DNA of 64,000 nt from PLA3 sp964592235 (GTDB taxonomy: Bacteria; Planctomycetota; Phycisphaerae; UBA1845; UTPLA1). Shown piece by piece: positions 16,156 to 24,299 of this stretch. Below the pieces are notes generated by a model. The model saw only the letters and a list, made by a program, of their open reading frames with translations. It had not been told where the DNA came from and ran no database searches. The position numbers and the translations under genes are program-made. The stretch covers positions 1 to 64,000 of the forward strand of contig CAZQCF010000002.1 of assembly GCA_964592235.1 (NCBI GenBank), written 5' to 3'. Numbering within the stretch: the first letter of the stretch is position 1; each line of letters opens with the position of its first letter.

Positions 16156-16819
16156 TGCCGTGCCCTGTTATGCGATGCCCGCCCACACCGCATCCAGCCG
16201 CTGGTTCCGTCCAATGACTGCATCATACTCCCCCGGTTGGCAAAGCTCCAGACAAGGGCACCGGCGGCCTGGAGAGTGCGCACTATCAGCCTGTGAAATC
16301 CGCTTCTATTCTCTCCAACGCGCCGCTTCCGGTCCGTTCCGCCGCCGACCCACGGCGGAAGCCGAACCCTCGAATCCTCATCTTTCAGTTAGCGGAGCAA
16401 CCGAACACGCCGGCCTGCAAAGCGGCCATCGGGGCTTGCTCGCGACCAGTCTTGGCCTGCAAACAAGACGCAATGCCCCCCCGGCCTTGGAATCGCGCCA
16501 TCGCGACAATAGAATGAATAACGTTCCGACGAGGTCGACGCGCCAACCGCCTCGCTCGGATCAATCGCAGCGGCATGGTGTGCGCATGGTCCCACGAGCC
16601 TCCATCATTGCGAAATCGCCCTCTTTTTCGCTGCGAATGGGGATACTGACCGATGTGCCGCTTCTCTTGCTACGGTGGGAAATATCGATCAATGGGTATG
16701 CTAACGATTCGACATGGGTGCGGGCGGAACGAATTCGCGCTGCGGAATCGACCTGCGGCTTCTTAGGCCCCTCTCAATCGTTGGCAGCCTCGCTTGGATT
16801 GAGAATGGAGTGACGACGA
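16156..16819. other. Divergent intergenic region without a gene
   Basis: About 660 bases between the diverging ParA and VCBS-repeat genes. Open frames here have no ribosome-binding sites and resemble no protein I know. It must hold at least two promoters; I cannot place them with confidence. GGAG at 16807 serves the VCBS-repeat gene. Confidence 0.45.
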
Positions 16820-18592
16820 ATGTTCGGATCATCTATCGGCCGACGCGCTTCAGGATTTCTGGGAAAAGCCCTATTTGACAGGGTCGGTTATCGGGGGTGG
16901 GTGGCTGCAGCCGTGATAGGCACTTGCGCTGCAGCGCCGGTGCGGGGGCAATGCCCGCCCTCGTTTGCCGCGGCGGTGGAATATCCAGCGCTACCCAAGC
17001 CCGACCTGACTGCCACTTGCTTGGCCATGGGCGACGTGAGCGGCGACGGCCAACCCGACGTCGTGCTTGGACGAATAGGTGATAATTCACAAGAAATCTC
17101 CGTGTTTCTGGGCAATGCCGACGGCACGTTCGCTCCAGTCATCACGCATCCGAGTTCATCCCGTTCATCTGATATAGCGCTGGGAGACATGAACGGCGAC
17201 GGCAAACTGGACCTCGTGGCGGCCAACATCCTTGAAGCCTCGGTGGCGCTGGGCAATGGCGACGGCACATTTGCCGCGCCGGTGTACTTCTCGCCGGGGA
17301 TCAACCTCCGCGTGGCCGTCGGCGATCTGAACGACGACGGCAAGCTCGATGTGGCCGTAGCAAGGGTCGACGACATCGCTGTCTTTCTGGGCAACGGCGA
17401 CGGTACGGTTGGCGCGTTGATGGCGGTTGCTTCCGGCGCGACAGGCGCTGCCGGAATCGCCATCGGCGACATCAACGGTGACAACAAACCGGACTTGGCA
17501 CATGCGGGCAGCAGTAACGCCAATCTGTCGCAAGACCGTGGCGTCGTCAGCGTGATGTTAGGTAACGGGGATGGCACATTTGGCGAGGCGCACCTGTATT
17601 GGGCCGGCTTTGACTCTTTTCGTTCCAGTTCCCCGCGATCGGTTGCCATCCGCGACCTGAACGGCGACGGCACCCCAGACCTGCTGACGGCAAATGCTAA
17701 TTCCAATGATGTGTCGGTGCTTTTCAACCGTGGCGACGAGACCTTCGGCGACACGCGCAACATCGGCTTCGATTCCACGGATTTTTCATTCGGCTTTCGG
17801 CCGCAGTCGGCGGACGCGGCCGACTTGAACGGCGACGGCATGCCCGAAGTCATCGTCGCGAATGAAGTCGGGCGCTTGACGGTCTTCTCGATCCGTGATG
17901 GCCTTGGTTCGGCGCTTTTTCTTCCGGTGTCCGACGGTTTTTCGCTGGGCAACCCATTGTGCATTGCCGACCTCAACGGCGACGGCCGGCCCGACGTCGT
18001 CAAGTCGACGGACGAAGGCATCGCGGTGCTGATCAACAACACATCGTCCGTTGAGATTGTGCAGCAGCCCGCCAGCACGACGATCATGCAAGGCCAGGAC
18101 GCCACCTTCCAGGTCGTCGCAAACGGGGCTGCGTCCTATCGCTGGCGACGCGATGGCGTCCCCCTGTCGGACGGCGGCCGGTTCAGCGGCGCGACGACAC
18201 CGACACTCGCTATCACCGGCGTGTTGCCGGAGGACACAGGTGTGTACGACGTCGAGATCACGGCCACCTGTCAGACAGCGTTGAACAGTCGGCCCGTTGC
18301 GCTGGGCGTACAATCCAAGGCAGTCTGTGATGCGTGCCCGAATGGCGAACGGCCGCCGAAGACGACCGGTAGTCCGGACAACATGGCCGCGAATGGCAGC
18401 CAAGCTCCGGACCCGCCGGGAACAGATGTACCCATCGGCTCGGATGTGCCGACGTCGTGCCTATGCGGAGTGCCGGGCGGCGCCTCGATCATGGGGATCG
18501 TGTTGCCATTGATGCTTGCCCGTATTGTTCGGCAGTCGTATTCTCGCCGATTCCAGAAACATGCTGACCAACCCACTTCGAATTATCAATAA
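16820..18592 (+). CDS. Secreted VCBS/FG-GAP repeat protein with Ig-like domain and C-terminal anchor
   Basis: A 590-residue exported protein. After a signal peptide (GWVAAAVIGTCAAAPVRG) come about seven FG-GAP/VCBS repeats with calcium-binding loops such as GDMNGDGKLDLV, GDLNDDGKLDVA, RDLNGDGTPDLL and ADLNGDGRPDVV, predicted to form a beta-propeller. An Ig-like module follows (about residues 412-490, with VANGAASYRWRRDGVPLSDGG and LPEDTGVYDVEI). A Pro/Gly/Thr linker then leads to a tail with Cys547-Leu-Cys549-Gly, a hydrophobic helix (IMGIVLPLMLARIV) and an arginine cluster, which looks like a sorting signal. The role is probably adhesion or surface structure. GGAG lies 9 bases before the ATG. 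Confidence 0.85.
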   Translation: MFGSSIGRRASGFLGKALFDRVGYRGWVAAAVIGTCAAAPVRGQCPPSFAAAVEYPALPKPDLTATCLAMGDVSGDGQPDVVLGRIGDNSQEISVFLGNADGTFAPVITHPSSSRSSDIALGDMNGDGKLDLVAANILEASVALGNGDGTFAAPVYFSPGINLRVAVGDLNDDGKLDVAVARVDDIAVFLGNGDGTVGALMAVASGATGAAGIAIGDINGDNKPDLAHAGSSNANLSQDRGVVSVMLGNGDGTFGEAHLYWAGFDSFRSSSPRSVAIRDLNGDGTPDLLTANANSNDVSVLFNRGDETFGDTRNIGFDSTDFSFGFRPQSADAADLNGDGMPEVIVANEVGRLTVFSIRDGLGSALFLPVSDGFSLGNPLCIADLNGDGRPDVVKSTDEGIAVLINNTSSVEIVQQPASTTIMQGQDATFQVVANGAASYRWRRDGVPLSDGGRFSGATTPTLAITGVLPEDTGVYDVEITATCQTALNSRPVALGVQSKAVCDACPNGERPPKTTGSPDNMAANGSQAPDPPGTDVPIGSDVPTSCLCGVPGGASIMGIVLPLMLARIVRQSYSRRFQKHADQPTSNYQ

Positions 18593-19054
18593 TGCCGACT
18601 ATCGTTTGACTATGTACGGGATTGATTGCGAGTAATTGGAATCGAACAGGCCTTCATCTGCGCGGCACAGCCTAATAGCTTGTGTCGGACCGGCTATTAG
18701 CCGGTCCCACACTTGTTGATTCTCTTGCATCCTACGAAACTCGTTGCAGTTCTACTTAGCACATGAACCGGGGACCAATCACCCGAAGTGGCACAACGCT
18801 TGGCTTCCGCGCAAGGTTCGAGCGCGACGGCCTCCTGCGTGTGACGCACCTGGCGACGACGCACCAGACGCTCGACCAGGCAACGGCACGATTCGCATCA
18901 CGCAACAATCCCCGCAAGCGCAAGAATTGCGCGTCGGGTGCTGGGATGGCGCGGATCGGCCGATGAAAAGTGCGGAAAGCCGGAGCGAGCAGCGGGCCGT
19001 GCCCCTGCGAGTCCGAGCGGCAAAAAAATTGTAAAAATTTTTTCTGAATTCTTC
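18593..19054. other. Intergenic region after the VCBS-repeat gene
   Basis: Together with the sigma-factor leader that follows, this makes about 670 bases without a gene. It contains the 31-base inverted repeat at 18682-18712 and ends in an A/T-rich block (19022-19053) that leads into the likely sigma-factor promoter. No open frame is convincing. Confidence 0.5.
18682..18712. repeat. REP-like inverted repeat
   Basis: GGACCGGCTA and TAGCCGGTCC are perfect complements around a single T (18687-18707), and the flanks GTGT/ACAC extend the pairing past one C-C mismatch. It starts 90 bases after the stop of the VCBS-repeat gene. There is no T-run, so it is more like a repetitive extragenic palindrome than a standard terminator. 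Confidence 0.65.
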
Positions 19055-19083
19055 TGGAACACCCCCGGGGATGGAGGTATAGT
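19022..19083 (+). promoter_or_regulatory. Candidate promoter with A/T-rich upstream element
   Basis: A good -10 hexamer TATAGT (19078-19083) lies 17 bases after TGGAAC (19055-19060), a weak match to the -35 consensus. Directly upstream, 19022-19053 is almost pure A and T, like an UP element. It points at the sigma-factor gene and predicts a leader of about 170 bases. Confidence 0.45.
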
Positions 19084-19131
19084 TTCCCCGCCGCAAGAGT
19101 TTCAAGGAGGAAATGCTCGAACTCTTTCATT

Positions 19132-19151
19132 CCTCGGCAAGGATGCCGAGG
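19132..19151 (+). promoter_or_regulatory. Hairpin in the sigma-factor leader
   Basis: CCTCGGCA and TGCCGAGG pair perfectly around AGGA. The hairpin lies in the predicted 5' leader, about 110 bases before the sigma-factor start and just after a strong but badly spaced AAGGAGG. It could act in translation control or mRNA stability. Confidence 0.45.
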
Positions 19152-19260
19152 CTCGAATCTGCACCCACACTGTTGACTACACCGGTCAGTTCACGGACGG
19201 ACCGTGCGCGCGCTCTTCCTCCTCGGGTTCGCGCGCAGTGCCAGCAACGGAGTGTGAGGC

Positions 19261-20034
19261 ATGAAATCCTCTCGCGGCGACGTCAACGGGCTTTGGAAGA
19301 AGTACTTGAGCAGCCGAGCGATCAAGATTCGCAATCTGCTCGTCGAGCACTACCGCCCGCTGGTGCATATGCAAGCCGCCCGGCTTGCCCAGAAGCTCCC
19401 GGCACAGGTCAGCTACGACGAAATCTGTTCCGCCGGGTACGACGGGCTGATGGAAGCCGTCCAGGCCTACGACCCCAAGCACAAGGCCAAGTTCGAGACG
19501 TTCTGCCAGCAGCGCATCCACGGCGCCGTCATGGACTGGCTCCGCGCGCTCGACGGTCAGTCGCGCACCGTGCGCAGCTTTGAGAAGCAGCGGATGCTGC
19601 ACAAGGAAGTCCTCGACTCCGAACTGGGCCGACCTCCGACCGAGACGGAGCTCTCGGCACATATGGGGATCAGCCACGAGCGCTTCGCCGAACTGGCGCG
19701 GCTTTCGAGATTGGGGCACGAGGTGCATCTGTCGGCCGTTCAATCCGACGACGACAGTCATCGCGGCTCGCCGAGTGGCTGGGACGTGTCGGACGTTCAC
19801 GCGGTCGATCCTTCGCAGCGGATTTCGCGGCAGATGCTGACCGACTACATCACGCGCGGGCTGAACCGAGAGGAGCGGCTCGTTCTCGTGCTCTACTACA
19901 CCGAGGGACTGACGATGGCCGAGATCGGCCTCGTGCTGGACCTGTCCGAGTCGCGGGTCAGCCAGATTCACAAGGACGTCATCGCCCGGCTGCGCCGCCG
20001 TTTTAAGGACGAGGTGGCCGAGCTGGTGGCTTGA
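19261..20034 (+). CDS. FliA/WhiG-type RNA polymerase sigma factor
   Basis: A 257-residue group 3 sigma-70 protein that would direct RNA polymerase to a special promoter set. Region 2 (residues 20-95) has YRPLVHMQAARLAQKLPAQ, YDEICSAGYDGLMEAV and FETFCQQRIHGAVMDWLRALD, the last being the characteristic FliA/WhiG 2.3-2.4 stretch. Region 3 has GRPPTETELSAHMGIS, and region 4 has LNREERLVLVLYYTEGLTMAEIGLVLDLSESRVSQIH with its helix-turn-helix. No flagellar genes are in the window, so it could serve motility genes elsewhere or surface development as WhiG does. No anti-sigma gene is adjacent. A terminator follows the stop. Confidence 0.9.
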   Translation: MKSSRGDVNGLWKKYLSSRAIKIRNLLVEHYRPLVHMQAARLAQKLPAQVSYDEICSAGYDGLMEAVQAYDPKHKAKFETFCQQRIHGAVMDWLRALDGQSRTVRSFEKQRMLHKEVLDSELGRPPTETELSAHMGISHERFAELARLSRLGHEVHLSAVQSDDDSHRGSPSGWDVSDVHAVDPSQRISRQMLTDYITRGLNREERLVLVLYYTEGLTMAEIGLVLDLSESRVSQIHKDVIARLRRRFKDEVAELVA

Positions 20035-20400
20035 TCGACTGCCTTGTGGAGAGGGAAAGCCAGGTTTCTGACGCCGACGAGTCTTCGTCGGCCGGGGGGC
20101 TTTTGTGTTTTTGAGGGGTCGGGGCATCCTTGCGCCTCGCGATGGGTCGCGTCCGTGTAATGCATCCGTGCATTGCGTTCATGCGGTGCCACGGTGCCTG
20201 GTGGCCAGTGGTCGGCTCTTCCAGCCGCGTGTCTTGATGTGCTACGCCGGCGGATTGGACGCGGTTCGCAAGAATTTCACAGGCTAATTCTGCGGCGTCA
20301 TCGCGCGGGAAACTGTGTCCACTGGCAAGAGGCTCCGGGATTCCATGCCTCGCGAATCGAATGACTCCCACGGCAGCGTGTGTATCGCCACCTTTGAAAT
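20035..20400. other. Intergenic region after the sigma-factor gene
   Basis: About 365 bases between convergent genes. Besides the terminator at 20073-20116 nothing coding or structured stands out. Confidence 0.5.
20073..20116 (+). terminator. Terminator of the sigma-factor gene
   Basis: GCCGACGA and TCGTCGGC form a perfect 8-pair stem with loop GTCT, followed by CGGGGGGC and the T-rich stretch TTTTGTGTTTTT. It begins 39 bases after the stop codon. The T-run is displaced by the G-rich spacer, so the efficiency is uncertain. Confidence 0.65.
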
Positions 20401-21243
20401 TTATCGCCGGGCCGAGGCGCGCCGGCGACGCTTTGCGAAGATCGCAAGGCCCATCGCCATCAGCGAGAGCGTGCCCGGTTCGGGAATCGCCTTCACGAAC
20501 GCGACCGAGAGGCCGAGCTCAAACACATATCCAGGTGACGCGGGGGTATGGCTGAAGAAGCCGTTGTGAACCTGCGAGCCGGCCGGTCCGGGGTTGACCA
20601 TGTTGGCCCATGTGACGGAAGCGGGCGAGCCGATGGTCGAGGAGAACTGATACGGATTGGCGGTACCGTCGAGGTAGTACTGGCCCGGAACCTGGATATC
20701 CAGGACACCGTGTCCGTAGGAATTGAAGGCGTTGGCGTTGGGCAGATGGTAGAACTTGCCCTCGATGTCGCGCATGTAGGAGACGAAGTAGCTGTTGTTG
20801 TTCTCGACGCGGGGTTCAACAAAGCTGCCCCCCGTGAAGATGAGATTGGTAAGCGAAACGGTGATCGGGTCGGCCTTGAGCGGATCAAAGAGCGAGACGG
20901 GGCCGGGGGCGTCGATGTTAGCGAGGCTGATGGGTGCGAGGATGTAAGCATGGAGGATTCGGTAGAGGGCGTCGTCCTCGGTCACGACTTTGAGAATAAT
21001 CGGTCCGCCGCCGGGGAGCGTGCCAATCTGGGTAAAGCTCTCGGGCGTACCGTCGGAAATCTTGATGTCGGGCAGATCCATGCCTGGGCCGATCGTCACC
21101 GAGCGATTCGCGACGTTTGTGGCGCCATGCTGGATATTGATGGTGAAACCGAGGGGTTCCCCAACGCCGACGGCCTGGGCCGCGGGGGCGGCGAGGAGTG
21201 AATAGACAAATGTCGAAACAGCGATTAGACCGGGAACTCGCAT
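20401..21243 (-). CDS. PEP-CTERM sorting domain protein
   Basis: A 280-residue secreted protein. It has an N-terminal signal peptide (VSTFVYSLLAAPAAQA) and a canonical PEP-CTERM tail: PEPGTLSLMAMGLAIFA followed by KRRRR. In exosortase systems the PEP motif is cut and the protein is handled at the cell surface, usually in species that also make exopolysaccharide. The mature part is beta-strand rich with no domain I recognise. No exosortase gene is in the window. GCAGGAG lies 6 bases before the ATG, fixing the start. Confidence 0.9.
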   Translation of the reverse strand: MRVPGLIAVSTFVYSLLAAPAAQAVGVGEPLGFTINIQHGATNVANRSVTIGPGMDLPDIKISDGTPESFTQIGTLPGGGPIILKVVTEDDALYRILHAYILAPISLANIDAPGPVSLFDPLKADPITVSLTNLIFTGGSFVEPRVENNNSYFVSYMRDIEGKFYHLPNANAFNSYGHGVLDIQVPGQYYLDGTANPYQFSSTIGSPASVTWANMVNPGPAGSQVHNGFFSHTPASPGYVFELGLSVAFVKAIPEPGTLSLMAMGLAIFAKRRRRASARR

Positions 21244-21765
21244 GACGCACTCCTGCAGGAATCGGCCTAGAGACCCCTCCGCTGCGTCGATGGGACTTTC
21301 CCCGAACCGTCGCGCAGCCGGGCTTCGCAGGCCCCTCGCTCTCCTGCCAAGCTAGAAAACGCCGCCAATTCCTTTGGCGACCATAGGATTATACCCAGTC
21401 CGGAAGCGGTTGGCACGTAACTTTCTATGGATATTACTCTTACGGCGTGTCGGGAATTGTAGTGCCGCACTTTTTCGGGAAATTACGCTGGATTGCCCGC
21501 GAAGTGCGAGAGCCCCTCGCGCGTCCTGTGATGGCCCGCCTGGATCCTCTCACGATTGTTGCTTAAGTAACGATAAGGATTTACGGGATGCTGCTTTCTT
21601 AAGGGGTCCGGACGGGTTAGAATACCCTGCAAGGAACGGGCTTGTCTGCCGTTCATAGAATATGGGGCGTGCGCGAGGGGCGGGCGAGCGCGCCGCAAGG
21701 CGAACGACGCGGCCATCGCTCTCGGGCGAAGCAGGCGGGCGACGAATCACAGGGACGTTTGCGTG
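21244..21765. other. Divergent intergenic region
   Basis: About 520 bases between the diverging PEP-CTERM and prepilin-like genes. The centre (21400-21600) is richer in A and T than its surroundings and includes the imperfect palindrome GTTGCTTAAGTAAC near 21557. It should hold two promoters. No coding frame is supported. Confidence 0.45.
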
Positions 21766-22683
21766 ATGAATCGCAAGATGCAAGCACGGGTCGGCTTCAC
21801 GCTGATCGAATTGCTGGTGGTCATCGCGATCATCGCGGTGCTCATCAGCATTCTCGTTCCGGCGCTCTCTGCATCCCGGGCCGAGGGCCAGAAGGTGCGA
21901 TGCCTGGCGAATCTTCGCGAAGTGACGAGCGCGGCTTTCGCATACTCTTCCGATGATCCCAACGGCATCATCGGACCGGTGCATTCAAATGCAAAGGTCT
22001 TTTTAGCCGGCACGGGCTACGCCGAGTACGGCGGAGGTCCGGGGTTGGCGCCGTATCAAAGCTGGTACGACTACTTCGACCCGCGGACGCGACCGCTGAA
22101 CAATCTTATCTACGGACCGCGCGGTGTTGTGGCCGGCTCCGCAGCGGGTGATCGCTCCTATTTCCAGGCATTTCAGTGCCCCGGAGAAGAGCGCGGCTGG
22201 CAGGAATGGCCGGGATTCGGCGGCATGGCAGTCGAGGTGGAGAATCCGTACTTCGCGGCAAACGGCACCTCGTTCCGCATGAACAACCTGGCGTTCAATG
22301 ACGGCACGGTGACGGGAATCTATGGCCGTTCACATACGCGCATTCCCGATACATCGATTACTCTGGCGTTCCTGGAGGCTCGGGTTTATCAAACGCTCTG
22401 GACGAACGAAGTAACGGGGACGCTGACCGCCGGCGAGCTGACGGGCTATCACAAGAAACTCGGGTTCTTCAATGTCTCCTATGCCGACGGCCATGCGGCG
22501 TTTGTTGATTTCGGCCGCGGCACCTATTACGACCACCTTCCACAATACGGCGGCAAGGATGCCCGCGGCACATGGGGCCGAATGGATACGTTCCCGCAGG
22601 AGTTACTTAATCCGCATCGGCCGGCTGGAACATCACCGCCGGGCGCAACGCAGCTTCCTCCGCCTCCGCCGCCTAACTCCTGA
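21766..22683 (+). CDS. Prepilin-like protein with N-terminal methylation domain
   Basis: A 305-residue pseudopilin-type protein. The N-terminus has the prepilin peptidase motif GFTLIELLVVIAIIAVLISILVP (cut after the Gly, with Glu at +5) and the membrane helix that serves as assembly domain. The C-terminal part contains YHKKLGFFNVSYADGHAAFVDF, like the H-x-DG region of the large planctomycete prepilin-like family. These proteins occur in dozens of copies per planctomycete genome and their function is not settled. The ATG at 21766 is used; a GTG directly before it is possible. AGGGA lies 10 bases upstream. The zinc-ribbon gene follows and is probably cotranscribed. Confidence 0.87.
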   Translation: MNRKMQARVGFTLIELLVVIAIIAVLISILVPALSASRAEGQKVRCLANLREVTSAAFAYSSDDPNGIIGPVHSNAKVFLAGTGYAEYGGGPGLAPYQSWYDYFDPRTRPLNNLIYGPRGVVAGSAAGDRSYFQAFQCPGEERGWQEWPGFGGMAVEVENPYFAANGTSFRMNNLAFNDGTVTGIYGRSHTRIPDTSITLAFLEARVYQTLWTNEVTGTLTAGELTGYHKKLGFFNVSYADGHAAFVDFGRGTYYDHLPQYGGKDARGTWGRMDTFPQELLNPHRPAGTSPPGATQLPPPPPPNS

Positions 22684-22787
22684 CGCACGCAAGATCGTGG
22701 ATGGGATGGTCCAACCCTGCTGATTCGGCGCTTCGGTGCCGTGCTGCGCGCAATCCGATCGATCGGCCCCGTAAGTAGGAATCCCTC

Positions 22788-23240
22788 GTGCCGCATTCTC
22801 ATCGCCGATATGAACTTCAGGATGACGATCGAACCAGCGCAGCGAGCGTTCGCCGGCTGGTGATCTGGGGACGCGGCAACGTGAAGCTGGGAGCCACAAT
22901 TGTGTCGCTTCTGGCAGGAGTCATCCTTGCCGTTTACTACGGTTGGACGGCCGGAGATGCCGAGGTGGACTCCGGCGTCTCGGCGATGCAAATCGAGTAT
23001 CACTGCTCCCGCTGCGGTCACCGATTCAGCCTGTCGGTTTCCAAATCGGCACGGGTGCGGCGCGATCGGGGAGATATCGTGTGTCCCAGGTGCGACGCCC
23101 CCGGTGCGATCAAGAGGGATGTCTCCGTCGTCGTCTCGGGAGATGACGTACCTGACACGTCGCGCTCGAATGAGAACTCGGAGACCGGCGAAGAAGTGCC
23201 CCAGAATGCCAGCCCAACGGCAACGCGAACCGGGGGCTAA
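22788..23240 (+). CDS. Membrane protein with zinc ribbon
   Basis: A 150-residue protein with one membrane helix (LGATIVSLLAGVILAVYYGW) followed by a zinc ribbon made of CSRCGHRF and CPRCDAPG, spaced by about 22 residues. The C-terminal tail is polar and disordered. Small membrane zinc-ribbon proteins often follow prepilin-like genes in planctomycetes, which suggests a shared process, but no function is known. It begins 104 bases after the prepilin-like gene. The start at 22788 lacks a strong Shine-Dalgarno element. Confidence 0.68.
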   Translation: MPHSHRRYELQDDDRTSAASVRRLVIWGRGNVKLGATIVSLLAGVILAVYYGWTAGDAEVDSGVSAMQIEYHCSRCGHRFSLSVSKSARVRRDRGDIVCPRCDAPGAIKRDVSVVVSGDDVPDTSRSNENSETGEEVPQNASPTATRTGG

Positions 23241-23260
23241 GAGTCCGCCGTTGGTCACAC

Positions 23261-24244
23261 CTATCTCGCCACGCGATAAAGCGTTTCAACGGCGTTCATC
23301 ACTGCCAGAGCATCGTCGAGGCTGACGCGCGGGGGTCGCCCTTCGATCAGAGCGGCGGAGAAATCCTGAACAGCCAATTCAAAGCAGTCGACGGTCGCGG
23401 GCTCATCGTCTATCTCGATCTCATCGCCGAACTTGCGCAGAATGGTCCGAAATCGAGGCGCTGCCTGCATCGTTCCGTCCGCGATGAACGACGCCCGCTC
23501 GCCATAGCATTCGATTCGCCCGCCGTAGGCATGAGCGCAATACGACGTATCCACCGTGCCGACCGCACCGCTTGCAAATGCAATCTCGGCGCGGGCATCG
23601 TCCTCAACAGGGTAGTCAAAGCACAAATTGCGCACGCTTCCCGAAGTGACTCGAAGCGGCCCGCCGCATTGCAACATCATGTCCAGGGCATGCGGTGCAA
23701 GGTCCATCCAGGCGCCGCCGCCGGATCGCGCCGGGTCAAGCCGCCACAAGTCTCCCGGCGGATAAAAGAAACCGATGTGAATGCGAAGAGATAGCAATCG
23801 CCCCAGCGCGCCGGTTTGAAGGAGTTCCAGCAGCCGCTGATTGGCCGGGTGGAATCGCTGCTGATGTAATACAGAGAGCGTTCGACCGGATTTTCGCGCC
23901 GATTCGGCCATCGTTCGCGCCTCGGCTGTGGACATGGCCAGGGGCTTGTCACACAGGACGTGCTTACCGGCGGCGAGGCAGCGAATGGCGGTCGGAGCGT
24001 GCAGGGCATTGGGCAGCGCGATATAGATCGCATCGACGAGGGGATCTGTGAGGAGCTGGTCGAGCGAGCCGTAGGCGGCCGGCGCGCCGAACTGGCCGGC
24101 AAACTCGCGGGCGCGCGCCGAGTCCCGCGAGCAGAAGGCGTGGAGCGCGGCGTTCTTGATTCGAGAGAAGACCGGAGCGACGCGCCGCTGTGCGACACGG
24201 CCGCAACCGACGATCGCCCACTGGATTACGGGAGTTTCAGTCAT
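23261..24244 (-). CDS. Gfo/Idh/MocA-family oxidoreductase
   Basis: A 327-residue NAD(P)-dependent oxidoreductase of the family that acts on sugars, inositols and nucleotide sugars. The Rossmann motif is IVGCGRVAQRRV. The catalytic lysine lies in CDKPLAMSTAEA (matching the EKP motif), and GGGAWMDLAPHALDMMLQCGG supplies the GG...D...H element. The substrate cannot be read from sequence. The ATG at 24244 is preferred over an upstream TTG at 24268 because it starts directly before the first beta strand. It is 55 bases downstream of gpsA on the same strand and may share its transcript. It could supply a modified sugar for the polysaccharide locus, but this is speculation. Confidence 0.88.
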   Translation of the reverse strand: MTETPVIQWAIVGCGRVAQRRVAPVFSRIKNAALHAFCSRDSARAREFAGQFGAPAAYGSLDQLLTDPLVDAIYIALPNALHAPTAIRCLAAGKHVLCDKPLAMSTAEARTMAESARKSGRTLSVLHQQRFHPANQRLLELLQTGALGRLLSLRIHIGFFYPPGDLWRLDPARSGGGAWMDLAPHALDMMLQCGGPLRVTSGSVRNLCFDYPVEDDARAEIAFASGAVGTVDTSYCAHAYGGRIECYGERASFIADGTMQAAPRFRTILRKFGDEIEIDDEPATVDCFELAVQDFSAALIEGRPPRVSLDDALAVMNAVETLYRVAR

Positions 24245-24299
24245 GGACGACGATCGGTCTCTTGCCAAGACGCTGTGAGTGAACTCGTCTGACGCGGTG

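Noticed and set aside
16888..18105. A 405-residue minus-strand frame opposite the VCBS-repeat gene
   Set aside because: Its Ser/Pro repeat pattern mirrors the calcium-loop codons of the real gene on the plus strand.
18625..18660. tRNA-like T-loop (GTTCGATTCC) on the minus strand
   Set aside because: The flanking bases do not form a T-stem and no anticodon or acceptor arm can be drawn.
19113..19583. A frame starting at ATG 19113 directly after AAGGAGG, upstream of the sigma factor
   Set aside because: The Shine-Dalgarno is only 2 bases from the ATG, the translation is low-information, and it runs 320 bases into the sigma factor in another frame.
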